Assembly: GCF_003240585.1 (NCBI RefSeq)
Contig: NZ_PCDP01000035.1
Location: 248,001 to 312,000, forward strand
Source: Arminella tubonensis
Lineage (GTDB): Bacteria; Pseudomonadota; Alphaproteobacteria; Rhizobiales; Rhizobiaceae
Direction: 5' to 3'
DNA length: 64,000 bases
Under the pieces are notes generated by a model that searched no databases, was not told the origin of the DNA, and saw only the letters and a list, made by a program, of their open reading frames with translations. Below are positions 17,943-26,891 of the stretch, one piece after another. The position numbers and the translations under genes were made by a program. Every line of letters starts with the position of its first letter. The first letter of the stretch is position 1.

Positions 17943-18262
17943 TCGTCTATCCTCCGGCGCCCATACGCCAAGCCTGTTGATTGTTGCTCCGAATACACTT
18001 TATCCAGTGACGCAACTGGCAGAAAGTGTGTTCTGTTGGAGTTTTGCGGAGCCCGGCCTAGTCTGCCCGACAAGGCCCATATCGTCCAGCCGCCGCAAGT
18101 TTGCGGAAACTAGCATGGCATCGTATTATGTCAACGATGCTGACTTATAGTTGCTGATGCATGTCGCCCGAAAGCGTACTGTGGTCCAAGGGATAGCGAC
18201 TTGCATAAAAACAAGGACTTAAAGTGTCCGGACTGCCCTGATACACGAAAGGAAATGCCAAG
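17943..18262. other. Divergent intergenic region, ilvE and petP-like operon
   Basis: About 320 bases with the promoters of two divergent units. No gene is supported. The last 60 bases hold TTGCAT and an A+T-rich stretch before the GTG start, which follows AAAGGAAA. Confidence 0.4.
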
Positions 18263-18760
18263 GTGCCACGACAGACGAGCCAGAAGGCAGTAAAACCGGA
18301 ATTGCTGGCAACACCGATGGGAAATGCCGATATCGTCGATTTCGAGATCATCGAACTGCTCTTCTTCGCCTATCGCGACTTCGTTTCCGACCCTGATGCA
18401 ATCCTTGGCAAGAGCGGCTTCGGGCGGGCTCACCACCGCATCGTGCATTTCGTTAACCGCGAACCGGGCATGACCGTTGCAGACCTTTTGGAAACATTGA
18501 AAATCACAAAACAGAGTTTGGCGAGAGTCCTCAAACAATTGATCGATTCAGGCTATATTCATCAGGTGGCCGGCCCGGAAGACCGCCGCCAGCGGAAGCT
18601 TTACCCGACACAGGCGGGACGCGACCTTGCGCTGGCGCTGGCGGAGCCGCAATCGCGCCGTATTGAGAAGGCATTCGAGAACGCCTCTGCCGCCGAGCGC
18701 GAAAGCGTCAAGAGGTTTCTGAGGGGCATGCGGGACAGAAACAAGATCGAGACGAATTGA
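18263..18760 (+). CDS. petP: MarR-family regulator, PetP-like
   Basis: A 165-residue winged-helix regulator. The DNA-binding core is AHHRIVHFVNREPGMTVADLL then ETLKITKQSLARVLKQLIDS, with the beta-wing at GPEDRRQRKLYPTQAGRDLA. The start is GTG at 18263. Its stop is immediately followed by the response-regulator ATG, giving the petP-petR order first described in Rhodobacter capsulatus, where the pair lies upstream of petABC; here the bc1 genes are 37 kb away. The signal and targets are unknown. Confidence 0.8.
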   Translation: MPRQTSQKAVKPELLATPMGNADIVDFEIIELLFFAYRDFVSDPDAILGKSGFGRAHHRIVHFVNREPGMTVADLLETLKITKQSLARVLKQLIDSGYIHQVAGPEDRRQRKLYPTQAGRDLALALAEPQSRRIEKAFENASAAERESVKRFLRGMRDRNKIETN

Positions 18761-19462
18761 ATGACGACAAAAACAGCCATTTCGGACGATGCGGCTCACT
18801 TGCTGGTGGTTGACGACGACACGCGCATCCGGGCGCTGCTCAATCGCTACCTCATGGAAAAAGGGTTTCGGGTGACGGTTGCCGCCGATGGCGCCGAAGC
18901 CCGCCGCAAGCTCGAAGGGCTCGATTTCGATCTCATCATCATGGACGTGATGATGCCCGGCGAGTCCGGCATAGCGCTGACGGCGGGTCTGCGCGATATC
19001 AAGAATATCCCGGTCATCATGTTGACGGCGCTCGCCGAGTCCGACAGCAGGATCGCAGGTCTTGAGGCTGGCGCTGACGACTACCTCTCGAAGCCCTTCG
19101 ATCCGCGCGAACTGGTGCTGCGCATCAACAACATCCTCCGGCGCAACACGCCGACCGACGCGCCGAAGATCGAACAGGTCATGTTCGGCCCCTATACCTT
19201 CTCGCTGTCGCGCAAGGAGCTGAAGAAGTCTTCCGAGCTGATCCGGCTGACGGACCGCGAACAGGAAATCATGTTGCTATTCGCCAAGCGCGCCGGCGAC
19301 ACCATTCCGCGCCACGAACTGATCGGCGACGATGCCGATGTCGGCGAACGCACCATCGACGTGCAGATCAACCGTCTCCGACGCAAGATCGAGGAGGATC
19401 CCGCCAATCCCGTCTGGCTCCAAACGGTTCGAGGCATCGGCTACCGATTGAGTATCGACTAG
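18761..19462 (+). CDS. petR: OmpR-family response regulator, PetR/CenR-like
   Basis: A 233-residue two-domain regulator. The receiver domain has acidic pocket D18-D20, phospho-acceptor D62 (IIMDVMMPGESG), T89 and K111 (LSKPFDPREL). The C-terminal winged helix ends QINRLRRKIEEDP ... VRGIGYRL, with the recognition helix at GERTIDVQINRLRRK. Related alphaproteobacterial regulators (PetR, CenR, OtpR) control envelope or respiration genes and some are essential. It is co-transcribed with the MarR gene and, 40 bases on, a histidine kinase. Assignment to one of these named proteins is by likeness and context only. Confidence 0.82.
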   Translation: MTTKTAISDDAAHLLVVDDDTRIRALLNRYLMEKGFRVTVAADGAEARRKLEGLDFDLIIMDVMMPGESGIALTAGLRDIKNIPVIMLTALAESDSRIAGLEAGADDYLSKPFDPRELVLRINNILRRNTPTDAPKIEQVMFGPYTFSLSRKELKKSSELIRLTDREQEIMLLFAKRAGDTIPRHELIGDDADVGERTIDVQINRLRRKIEEDPANPVWLQTVRGIGYRLSID

Positions 19463-19502
19463 AGTAAGAAGGGCCGTCTCTACGGCAGCAGGATCAGCAG
19501 CA

Positions 19503-20882
19503 ATGGCGACAATCGAGACGATCAGGCGCGATCATGAGCAATCCTCGTCTGCGGGGTTGCGCTGGTTCGCACGCTGGCTGCGCCGGCAATTGCCGACCGG
19601 TCTCTATGCCCGAGCATTGCTGATCATCATTATCCCGATGGTTCTGCTGCAGGCTGTCATCGCCGCCGTGTTCATGGAGCGGCACTGGCAGATGGTGACC
19701 CAGCGCCTGTCCATGGCAACGACCCGCGACGTCGCCGCCATTATCGACATTATCCAGACCTACCCGCAGGACGCCGATTATACCGAGGTCACGCGGATCG
19801 CCAATGAAAAGCTCGGCCTGAGCATATCGATAGAACCCGGCGGCGATCTGCCTCCACCCCGCACGAAACCATTCTTCTCCATCCTCGACAGCATTTTGAG
19901 CGATGAGATGCGGGAGCAGATCGACCTTCCCTTCTGGGTAGACACCGTCGGCGACAGCAAGCTCGTCGAGATCCGCGTCAAGCTTCCCGACAAGGTGCTC
20001 CGCGTTTTTGCCCGTCGCAGCCAGACCTACGCGTCGAACACGCAGATCTTCATCTTCTGGATGCTCGGAACGTCGCTGGTGCTGATCGGCATCGCCGTTC
20101 TCTTCCTTCGCGGCCAGATCAGGCCGATCCAGGCGCTCGCCCGTGCTGCCGAGAGTTTCGGCAAGGGGCAGCGACTTGAAAACTTCCTGCCAAGAGGCGC
20201 CGATGAAGTTCGCCGCGCCGGCCTCGCATTCATTCTCATGCGGGAGCGTATAGAGCGCCAGATCGAACAGCGCACCGCGATGCTGAGCGGCGTCAGCCAC
20301 GACCTGCGCACCGTTCTGACGCGTTTCAAGCTGCAGCTCGCGCTTGTCGGCGATAACCCGGAACTCGCCGGCATGAGCGAAGACGTCGAAGACATGCAGA
20401 GCATGCTGGAAGGCTACATGGCGTTCGCGCGCGGCGAGGCCGAAGAGGATGTCGGCAAGGTGACGCTGAGCGATATCTTCGACCGACTGGAAGCCGATTT
20501 CAGGCTGCACGGCAAGGATTTCAGCTACTCCATAGAGGGCGAGAATACGGTCGCTGTCCGGCCGAACGCCTTTACCCGCCTGGTCACCAATCTCGCTTCC
20601 AATGCCCGGCGCTATGCCCATACGCTGAAGATCGATGCCAAGCACGGCTCCAAGTGGCTGACCCTGGTGTTCGACGATGACGGACCGGGCATTCCAGCGG
20701 CCTCGCGCGAGGATGTATTCAAGCCGTTCTTCCGCCTGGACGCAGCGCGCAATCTCGACAATTCAGGCACCGGCCTCGGCCTTGCCATTGCCCGCGACAT
20801 CGCCCGCAGCCATGGCGGCAACGTTACCCTCGGCGACAGCCCGCTCGGCGGCCTGCGTGCAACGATCCGCATTCCCGCCTGA
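19503..20882 (+). CDS. EnvZ-like sensor histidine kinase
   Basis: A 459-residue inner-membrane kinase. TM1 lies near residues 36-58 (ALLIIIIPMVLLQAVIAAVF), then a periplasmic loop of about 120 residues with no known sensor motif, TM2 near 180-200 (IFIFWMLGTSLVLIGIAVLF), and HAMP. The H-box reads SHDLRTVLTRFKLQ: the usual Pro after RT is Val. The N-box is in LVTNLASNARRYA, with G boxes DDDGPGIP and GTGLGLAIA. It is probably the partner of the preceding regulator, as in an EnvZ-OmpR pair. Confidence 0.87.
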   Translation: MATIETIRRDHEQSSSAGLRWFARWLRRQLPTGLYARALLIIIIPMVLLQAVIAAVFMERHWQMVTQRLSMATTRDVAAIIDIIQTYPQDADYTEVTRIANEKLGLSISIEPGGDLPPPRTKPFFSILDSILSDEMREQIDLPFWVDTVGDSKLVEIRVKLPDKVLRVFARRSQTYASNTQIFIFWMLGTSLVLIGIAVLFLRGQIRPIQALARAAESFGKGQRLENFLPRGADEVRRAGLAFILMRERIERQIEQRTAMLSGVSHDLRTVLTRFKLQLALVGDNPELAGMSEDVEDMQSMLEGYMAFARGEAEEDVGKVTLSDIFDRLEADFRLHGKDFSYSIEGENTVAVRPNAFTRLVTNLASNARRYAHTLKIDAKHGSKWLTLVFDDDGPGIPAASREDVFKPFFRLDAARNLDNSGTGLGLAIARDIARSHGGNVTLGDSPLGGLRATIRIPA

Positions 20883-20894
20883 GCCCGCTCTTCC

Positions 20895-21491
20895 ATGAGA
20901 AAGAAACACATGCCGATCGACCTCAAGGACATGACGTGGCTCAATCCGCCGCCCTTTGCCGAAGTTCGAGGCGAACGGTTGATCGTCCGTTCCGGTCTGA
21001 AGACCGATTTCTGGCAGGGAACCTATTACGGCTTCCACCGCGACGATGGCCATTTCCTGCATCAGCGCCGCCACGGCGATTTCACCGCCAACGTCACCTT
21101 CATCGGCCACTACGAAGAACTCTACGATCAGGCCGGCTTGATGGTCCGCCATGATGCGACCCACTGGATGAAATGCGGGATCGAGTATACCGATGGCGCA
21201 AGGCACTTCAGCGTCGTCGTCACCAACGGCCATTCCGACTGGTCCGCCTTCCGGCTAGACCACGACTTCGAAGCGATGTCAGTGCAGGTCACGCGCAACG
21301 GCGACGCGCTCTTTATCCAGTACCGAACGGACCGCATGGAAACCTGGCGCATGGCCCGCCTCGCCTATTTCGATCCACTATACGAAGAACTCTCCATCGG
21401 CCCCGCCTTCTGCTCACCCCAGCGCGAAGGATTCGAGGTGGAATTCCTGGATTTCAGCATCGGCGATCCGGTGTCGCGGGATATTCATTGA
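20895..21491 (+). CDS. DUF1349-family protein
   Basis: A 198-residue soluble protein matching the DUF1349 (YwqG/concanavalin-like) pattern: TDFWQGTYYGFHRDDGHFL, then ANVTFIGHYEELYDQAGLMV, DATHWMKCGIEY, and IGPAFCSPQREGFEVEFLDF. The fold is a jelly-roll related to carbohydrate-binding lectins; its function is unknown. It follows the kinase by 12 bases, so it is probably the fourth gene of the operon. An alternative ATG is at 20910. Confidence 0.8.
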   Translation: MRKKHMPIDLKDMTWLNPPPFAEVRGERLIVRSGLKTDFWQGTYYGFHRDDGHFLHQRRHGDFTANVTFIGHYEELYDQAGLMVRHDATHWMKCGIEYTDGARHFSVVVTNGHSDWSAFRLDHDFEAMSVQVTRNGDALFIQYRTDRMETWRMARLAYFDPLYEELSIGPAFCSPQREGFEVEFLDFSIGDPVSRDIH

Positions 21492-21537
21492 CCAATGTGC
21501 CCCCGAACAGCGCCGCGATCTCATTCGGTCTTTCCGG

Positions 21538-22287
21538 TCAAGCAGGCCCCTTAGTCAGCCAGTCGACGTAGCGCTGCGACCCCACCCGCGCGCCCTTGAG
21601 CGGCAGCAAGGTGTCGTCATTCAGTTCGACGCCGTAGTAGCGTGCGCGGTCATCGGTAATAACCTGGCGTATGTCTTCGTTTGCTGCGAGGTGCATACGA
21701 GCAATTTGGTCGAGACCGAATTGCTCCTCCCCGCCGATCTCGACTATATCGTTCCTTGGTGCTCCCACCGCTAATTCGACCAGCATTTCGGCAACGTTGT
21801 CGGCAGCGATGGGCCTTACAAAGGCCGAGGGAAGCCGGAAACCATCTCCATCTGACCCCATGTCGACCACGCCGCTGATAAACTCGAAGAATTGCGTGGA
21901 ATGAAGAATGGTGTAGGGACGCCGCGCCGCCCTGATGAGATTTTCCTGCACCATCTTCGCGCGGAAATAATCACTTTCAACGAGCCGAGACGTTCCCACT
22001 ACCGAAAGGGCGATATAGTGCCTGACGCCAGCATCCGCAGATGCGGCCAATAGATTCCGGGTGGAGGCCTTGAAAAACGCCAGCGCCGAGTTGTCGCCGA
22101 ATGACGCGGCGTTGGTGACGTCGATGACGACGTCGGCTCCCGCTATGGCTGGCTCAAGGCCTTCTCCTGTTACACTGTTCACCCCGAGAGACGTGGATGC
22201 GGTAACCACTTCGATACCTGCCTGTCGAAGGTTCTCAACCAGTCGCGTCCCGATGCGCCCGCTCGCTCCCATGACCGTGATTTTCAT
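21538..22287 (-). CDS. NmrA/SDR-like NAD(P)-binding protein (paralogue 1)
   Basis: A 249-residue atypical SDR. It begins MKITVMGASGRIGTRLVENL, a Rossmann loop, and continues VTASTSLGVNSVTGEGL, GADVVIDVTNAASFGDNSAL, HYIALSVVGTSRL, and the YxxxK-like YFRAKMVQENLI. It is closely related to the gene at 22917-23702, sharing motifs in the same order. Members act as NAD(P)H-sensing or quinone-oxidoreductase-like proteins. The frame is open upstream to 22398, but the Rossmann loop fixes the start at 22287. Confidence 0.82.
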   Translation of the reverse strand: MKITVMGASGRIGTRLVENLRQAGIEVVTASTSLGVNSVTGEGLEPAIAGADVVIDVTNAASFGDNSALAFFKASTRNLLAASADAGVRHYIALSVVGTSRLVESDYFRAKMVQENLIRAARRPYTILHSTQFFEFISGVVDMGSDGDGFRLPSAFVRPIAADNVAEMLVELAVGAPRNDIVEIGGEEQFGLDQIARMHLAANEDIRQVITDDRARYYGVELNDDTLLPLKGARVGSQRYVDWLTKGPA

Positions 22288-22434
22288 CGACTTGCTCCAC
22301 CTATTGTCCCGAACAACGATCTGGTCTGCCTCGGGTCCCAAGGACCCCCAGATCGGAAGCGATGCCGGAGGTGGCGTCCGACCGGCATCCGCCATCACTC
22401 TAAGGCGCTTGGTTCCTCGCCATCTTACCGAATG

Positions 22435-22839
22435 TCACTTCAGCGGCATGAGAACCGGAGCGTCCTTGTTCTTCAGCAGCACGACGATAAACTTCGCCGG
22501 TTTGGACTTGCTGGCATTGCGGCTGATCAGGTGAATGTCGGAAGGACCTTCGTAAAAGGTTTCTCCCGGCGACAGGGTGACTTCTTTCTGTCCCTTGAGC
22601 TGCATCACGATCGAGCCCTCCAGAACGTAGACGAATGCGTTTGCCTCATGTTTGTGAATAGGCGTGGAACCTCCTGGCCCATAGTCCACCGAGATCATCA
22701 GCCCCTCCTTGCCAGGATAATCTGGAAGGTCCTTTTTCATGAGCGGTGTGACGGCTGCAGTCTCTCCGGCAGCAACAGGCAAAGTGCCGAGCAGGCAAAC
22801 CGTGACTGACACAAACAGCGCTAACAGAGCTGAATTCAT
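22435..22839 (-). CDS. Secreted single-domain cupin
   Basis: A 134-residue protein with a signal peptide (LLALFVSVTVCLLGTLPVAAG) and one cupin barrel. Motif 1 is YGPGGSTPIHKHEANAFVYVLEG, with two His and a Glu/Asn position; motif 2 is LSPGETFYEGPSDIHLISRNAS. The metal ligands look intact. It lies between two SDR paralogues on the same strand and may sequester or modify a small molecule in the periplasm. Its actual substrate is unknown. Confidence 0.83.
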   Translation of the reverse strand: MNSALLALFVSVTVCLLGTLPVAAGETAAVTPLMKKDLPDYPGKEGLMISVDYGPGGSTPIHKHEANAFVYVLEGSIVMQLKGQKEVTLSPGETFYEGPSDIHLISRNASKSKPAKFIVVLLKNKDAPVLMPLK

Positions 22840-22916
22840 TGTCCTAACTCCTTGTGTTGAGTGCAGATGTGCGTTTGCATGAATGCGTTTCGCGGTCGAA
22901 AACGCCGGGCCAAAGA

Positions 22917-23702
22917 TCAGCCGGCTCGGTTTTTCGGTGCCTGGACTTCCCTCGGCTGCTGGGACTGTCGGAACCAATCCTCGAAACCAACCCTGCCGAG
23001 CCTCGCACCCTCGCCGGGCACAAGCGATCGATCATCCAGCTCAGACCCGAAATAGCGCGCATGAACGTCTGCCTCGACCCTCCGCGGATCGTTGATCGCT
23101 TTCAGATAGCGGGCGACGATCTCATTCATGCGAAAGCGCTCCGGACCTGCAATCTCGATCATTCCGTTGATCGGCTTTGCAAGGGCAACATCCGCCATGA
23201 TGTCTGCAACGTCGTCCGATGCTATCGGCTGGAACGCTGCCGGAGATAGACGCGCGACTGTGCCGACGGTGGCTTCATCGGCGATACCCTTCAAGAATTC
23301 TAAAAATTGGGTGGAATGAACGATCGTGTATGGAATGGGCGATCCCTTGATGAGCCTTTCCTGGGCAAGTTTAGCCCTGAAATAGCCGTTCTCCGGCAGC
23401 CGTTCCGATCCGACGATAGACAGGGCAATATGGTGCTTTACGCCAGCCTTGGCTTCTGCGGCGAGCAAATTGCGGCCCGACGTTTCGAAGAACTCGAGGA
23501 CTGCCTTGTCTTCCCACGAAGGTGCGTTTGCAAGGTCAACGACGACTTCAGCCCCGACCAAAGCATTCGCCAGGCCTTCCCCGGTGATGGTGTTGACGCC
23601 GGTGTTTGGCGAGACGGCCAGAACCTCGTGGCCTCTATTGCGCAAACGCGCTGCGGTCTTGGACCCGATCAGCCCTGTGCCGCCGATAATAACAATCTTC
23701 AT
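22917..23702 (-). CDS. NmrA/SDR-like NAD(P)-binding protein (paralogue 2)
   Basis: A 261-residue atypical SDR, related to the gene at 21538. It begins MKIVIIGGTGLIGSKTAARL, then NTGVNTITGEGLANAL, VVVDLANAPSWEDKAVL, HHIALSIVGSERL and YFRAKLAQERLIKG. It is the first gene of a probable minus-strand cluster (SDR, cupin, SDR). The repeated GVN(S/T)(V/I)TGEGL motif in both copies shows duplication followed by insertion or retention of the cupin gene. The substrate is unknown. Confidence 0.83.
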   Translation of the reverse strand: MKIVIIGGTGLIGSKTAARLRNRGHEVLAVSPNTGVNTITGEGLANALVGAEVVVDLANAPSWEDKAVLEFFETSGRNLLAAEAKAGVKHHIALSIVGSERLPENGYFRAKLAQERLIKGSPIPYTIVHSTQFLEFLKGIADEATVGTVARLSPAAFQPIASDDVADIMADVALAKPINGMIEIAGPERFRMNEIVARYLKAINDPRRVEADVHARYFGSELDDRSLVPGEGARLGRVGFEDWFRQSQQPREVQAPKNRAG

Positions 23703-24053
23703 AGCGAATCTCCCTGTTGACAGCCCTCTCGGGCCAGATGTCCCAAGTTTCGATCACGCAAGCCGGTATCAGCCGCTAAAGATGTGTGAGGCTTCGACAA
23801 CTCAAAATCGCGTCATGCATCGTCGCCATGGCTGAGATCAGCCGAGGCCGAACCTGGCATCGCGGCACCGGAAATAATCTTCCTTAATGAGATCAGGCGC
23901 AACCTTAATTGACGAGAGGCGGGAGATTCAGTGCAATCCCAATGACATGCGCCGGGCGCTTCAGCACCAGCAACATATCTTAACAAATTGGAACAAAACC
24001 TTGCGAGGGCCGCACTATTCTAGGTTGGACGCGCAATCGCTAGGAATTTCTGG
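23703..24053. other. Divergent intergenic region before the receiver-like gene
   Basis: About 350 bases between the SDR cluster and the receiver-like gene. No gene is supported. The right half is A+T-rich and should hold the promoter of the plus-strand gene. Confidence 0.4.
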
Positions 24054-24464
24054 ATGATCCACACAAGTCACTCAAGCTTTGAAGCCAAGCAGGTTCTGCT
24101 TTGTCTGGCCAACCCGCAGGCCGTGGCGGGGCTGAATGCACTTCTCACCGATAGCGGAATTGCCGTGACGAGCACCTATACGTTCAACGAGTTCGAGGAC
24201 GCGATAGCGACGGTCAGCTTCGACGCAATCGTCACGAACACCGCCAGGATCAAACAAGTGAGAACGACGTCGCAGGTTCCGATCGTCAACGTCGAAGCCT
24301 TCATATTCACAACGCCGCATGCCGCTGAAAATTCACACGCATCCAGGAGCTTTGACGGCGATGCCTTCCTTGCCCGCATCATTGCAACAGTGAATCACAG
24401 CTATCGCAGGCTGGGACAGCAGCCGAAGCCGACCGCGACAACAGGCGACGTTCGGACAGGCTAA
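24054..24464 (+). CDS. Degenerate receiver-like protein, unrecognised
   Basis: A 136-residue soluble protein. Its layout (AKQVLLCLANPQAVAGLNAL, LTDSGIAVTSTYTFNEFEDA, SFDAIVTNTARIKQV, VPIVNVEAFIF) looks like a CheY fold. However, the acidic pocket is replaced by NPQ, the phospho-acceptor position reads N (VTN), and no TKP lysine is present. It would thus not be phosphorylated normally. It lies 200 bases before an OmpR-type two-component operon, separated by an intrinsic terminator. The fold call is by eye and tentative. Confidence 0.6.
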   Translation: MIHTSHSSFEAKQVLLCLANPQAVAGLNALLTDSGIAVTSTYTFNEFEDAIATVSFDAIVTNTARIKQVRTTSQVPIVNVEAFIFTTPHAAENSHASRSFDGDAFLARIIATVNHSYRRLGQQPKPTATTGDVRTG

Positions 24465-24547
24465 TAATGCGCGACCTTCGAGCAAGCTTCACCCCAGGCT
24501 TGCTTACGGGGAAGCCAAAGAAAAACACGTACAGCGCATATCCAGCT

Positions 24548-24576
24548 GCCGGGCTCCGCATGATGCCCGGCTTTTT
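24548..24576 (+). terminator. Intrinsic terminator after the receiver-like gene
   Basis: GCCGGGC (24548-24554) and GCCCGGC (24565-24571) followed by TTTTT. It separates the receiver-like gene from the two-component operon. Confidence 0.87.
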
Positions 24577-24663
24577 CCCTTTGCAAACGACGAGATCGAA
24601 AACACCGCTCGAACGTGGCATAGATAGCAACCGCCGCACACACGCTTGTTGCCATGGTAACCG

Positions 24664-25401
24664 ATGACCAGAATGAACAACGCCTCTGCCGAAAAACCTC
24701 GCATCCTGATCGTCGAGGACGACCGCGATATCGCTGAGATGCTCGTGGAGCTCATGATCGAGAACGGTTACGAGGCCTCGGCGGCAACATCTGCCGGCGA
24801 GATGGATCGGCTCCGGCGCCGCCATGATTTCGATCTGGTCGTCCTGGACGCCATGCTTCCCGGAGAAGACGGTTTCAGTATTTGCAGACGGCTTCGTGCC
24901 GCCGGCACGACTCCGATCTTGATGTTGACGGCCCTTCGGGAGGACGTTGACCGCATCGTGGCGCTGGAGCTTGGCGCGGACGACTATGTCACCAAGCCCT
25001 TCAACCAGCGCGAACTGATGGCGCGGATAAAAGGCCTCCTGCGAAGGGCATCCTACGGCTCCGCAACAACTGAGCGTATTGCCCCTATGAGGTTTGCCGG
25101 CTGGCGCATTGACGCGACGGCCAGGCAGCTCTGCGATCCGGAAGGCGTGGAAGTATCGATGACGACGGCGGAATTCGATATCCTCCTCGCATTCTGCCGC
25201 AATCCCGGGCGGGTGATGACCCGAGAGCAACTTCTCGCACTGACCCATGCCGGAGCAGCCGGTCCGGTTGAGCGCAGTATCGATGTCCACGTCAGCAGGG
25301 TGAGGCAAAAGATCGAGCCCAACCTTCGCGAGCCGACGCTCATCAGAACCGTGCGGCTCGGCGGCTATCTTTTCACCCCAAAGGTGGAGAGCGAGAGATG
25401 A
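24664..25401 (+). CDS. OmpR-family response regulator
   Basis: A 245-residue two-domain regulator. The receiver has E18-D20 acidic residues, phospho-acceptor D62 (VVLDAMLPGEDG), T89 and K111 (VTKPFNQREL). The winged-helix half has MTTAEFDILLAFCRNPGRVM, then ERSIDVHVSRVRQKIEPN and TVRLGGYLF. It overlaps the kinase gene by four bases (ATGA). The class resembles TctD/QseB/OmpR regulators. The regulated genes are unknown; the two membrane-associated genes after the kinase are candidates. Confidence 0.88.
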   Translation: MTRMNNASAEKPRILIVEDDRDIAEMLVELMIENGYEASAATSAGEMDRLRRRHDFDLVVLDAMLPGEDGFSICRRLRAAGTTPILMLTALREDVDRIVALELGADDYVTKPFNQRELMARIKGLLRRASYGSATTERIAPMRFAGWRIDATARQLCDPEGVEVSMTTAEFDILLAFCRNPGRVMTREQLLALTHAGAAGPVERSIDVHVSRVRQKIEPNLREPTLIRTVRLGGYLFTPKVESER

Positions 25402-26759
25402 GATGGGGATTGAACCTGGGGTCCATACGCGACCAGATCTTCATGCTCACCGCCCTTCCGATCGTAATTTTGTCTGTCGTCGCCAGCGCCTTCTGGCTTT
25501 CGATCAACAACAGTGAAAGTCGGGCAGAATGGGCAAACCACGTTGTCGGCGGCGTTGAAATGGTCGCCGATCAGGTCCGGTTCGCGGGGTCGGCTCAAGC
25601 CGAGGATACGGTGCTGCAGGCCAGTGCACGTGCGGGCCTGTCGGCATCCATCGTTTCCGCCAGCGATACCGACGGCATCAATGCTATTCCGCACGCCCCG
25701 AATGCTGCTGCCAGGCTCCTCCTGGGAAAAGGAAGACCTGAAACCGACCGGTCGCTACAAGGTGCCGTTGTCGATGGGCAATTGACGGATTTGCTGGTGG
25801 TGCGCCTCGATCCCAGTCGAGCCCTGGCCTTCCGCGTGCCGGTAGCACCTTCATTCCCCTGGCTTACGAAGGCGTCGGTGCGGGGCTTGACGATAATCGC
25901 GGTCATCATGCTCGCAGCACTTTTGATCGCATTCTACGCCAGCCGCCGGATAACGTCGTCGTTGGTCCGCTTCGCTGCGGAGGCGGAACGCATCAGCCTC
26001 GACGACAATTCCAATGAACAATTCAACGCTGTTGGCGCGCTGGAGATACGAAGCCTGGCGGAATCTCTGAATACGATGCGCAGCCGGATCCTGCGGATGT
26101 TCGGGGATCGCACGCAAATGCTCCGCGCAATCAGCCATGACTTGAGAACACCGCTCACACGCTTGCAAATGCGGGCCGAACGCTCGCAGGAGCCCGAGCT
26201 TCGGCAATCGATGCTGGCGGACATCTCGACATTGACGGAAATGACCGATGAGTGCCTCACCTTCCTCAACAAGGTACCCGTGGAAGAGACCCCTCGAAAG
26301 GTCGATCTGACAAGCCTGCTCCAGACCGTGGTTGCTGATTTCTCAGACGTCGGCGTTGCCGTGACATTCAAGGGACCTCGGCGCCTTGCATATACATGCA
26401 GGCCGCAATCCCTAATTCGTGCCGTCTCGAACGTGATCGACAACGCATCTCGTTTCGCTGCCCTTGTCGAAATCGAATTGATCGAAATGCCTGACGGCGG
26501 TGCCGATATCACCATAAGCGATGATGGTCCTGGGCTTTCCGAAGCGCTGAAAAAGCGCGTCCTCGAGCCCTTCTTTAAAGTGGATAAGGCCAGGAAGGTC
26601 GGAAAGGGAGGAGGCTTTGGCCTCGGCCTTCCGATTGCGAAAGGTATCATCCAGCATCACGGCGGAAGCCTTCGCCTGTCCGATCGGAAGCCAAACGGCC
26701 TCGTCGTCGAATTTCATCTCCCCTCTCTCACCAACATCCCTGACGGGAAGATACTGTGA
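25398..26759 (+). CDS. Sensor histidine kinase paired with the preceding regulator
   Basis: A 453-residue membrane kinase. TM1 is near residues 15-35 (FMLTALPIVILSVVASAFWL), followed by a periplasmic segment of about 120 residues. TM2 is near 160-180 (GLTIIAVIMLAALLIAFYA), then HAMP. The H-box is ISHDLRTPLTRLQMR, the N-box VSNVIDNASRFA, and G boxes SDDGPGLS and GGFGLGLPIAKGI. All catalytic boxes are intact. Translation is coupled to the regulator by the ATGA overlap. The signal is unknown. Confidence 0.89.
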   Translation: MRWGLNLGSIRDQIFMLTALPIVILSVVASAFWLSINNSESRAEWANHVVGGVEMVADQVRFAGSAQAEDTVLQASARAGLSASIVSASDTDGINAIPHAPNAAARLLLGKGRPETDRSLQGAVVDGQLTDLLVVRLDPSRALAFRVPVAPSFPWLTKASVRGLTIIAVIMLAALLIAFYASRRITSSLVRFAAEAERISLDDNSNEQFNAVGALEIRSLAESLNTMRSRILRMFGDRTQMLRAISHDLRTPLTRLQMRAERSQEPELRQSMLADISTLTEMTDECLTFLNKVPVEETPRKVDLTSLLQTVVADFSDVGVAVTFKGPRRLAYTCRPQSLIRAVSNVIDNASRFAALVEIELIEMPDGGADITISDDGPGLSEALKKRVLEPFFKVDKARKVGKGGGFGLGLPIAKGIIQHHGGSLRLSDRKPNGLVVEFHLPSLTNIPDGKIL

Positions 26760-26891
26760 TATATCTCTTAAGTAGAAGATTGAATTAGGCTCGGCAACAT
26801 TTCTTAATCTAACAACAGCCACCTAAATATTAGAGCGGCTATTTTTTGCCTCCAGGAACGGCTTCCTTTGAAGCGTTCAACGGAGCCGAAA

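Noticed and set aside
17851..18150. Frame covering the ilvE start and upstream region on the plus strand
   Set aside because: Antisense to ilvE; no ribosome site and no domain.
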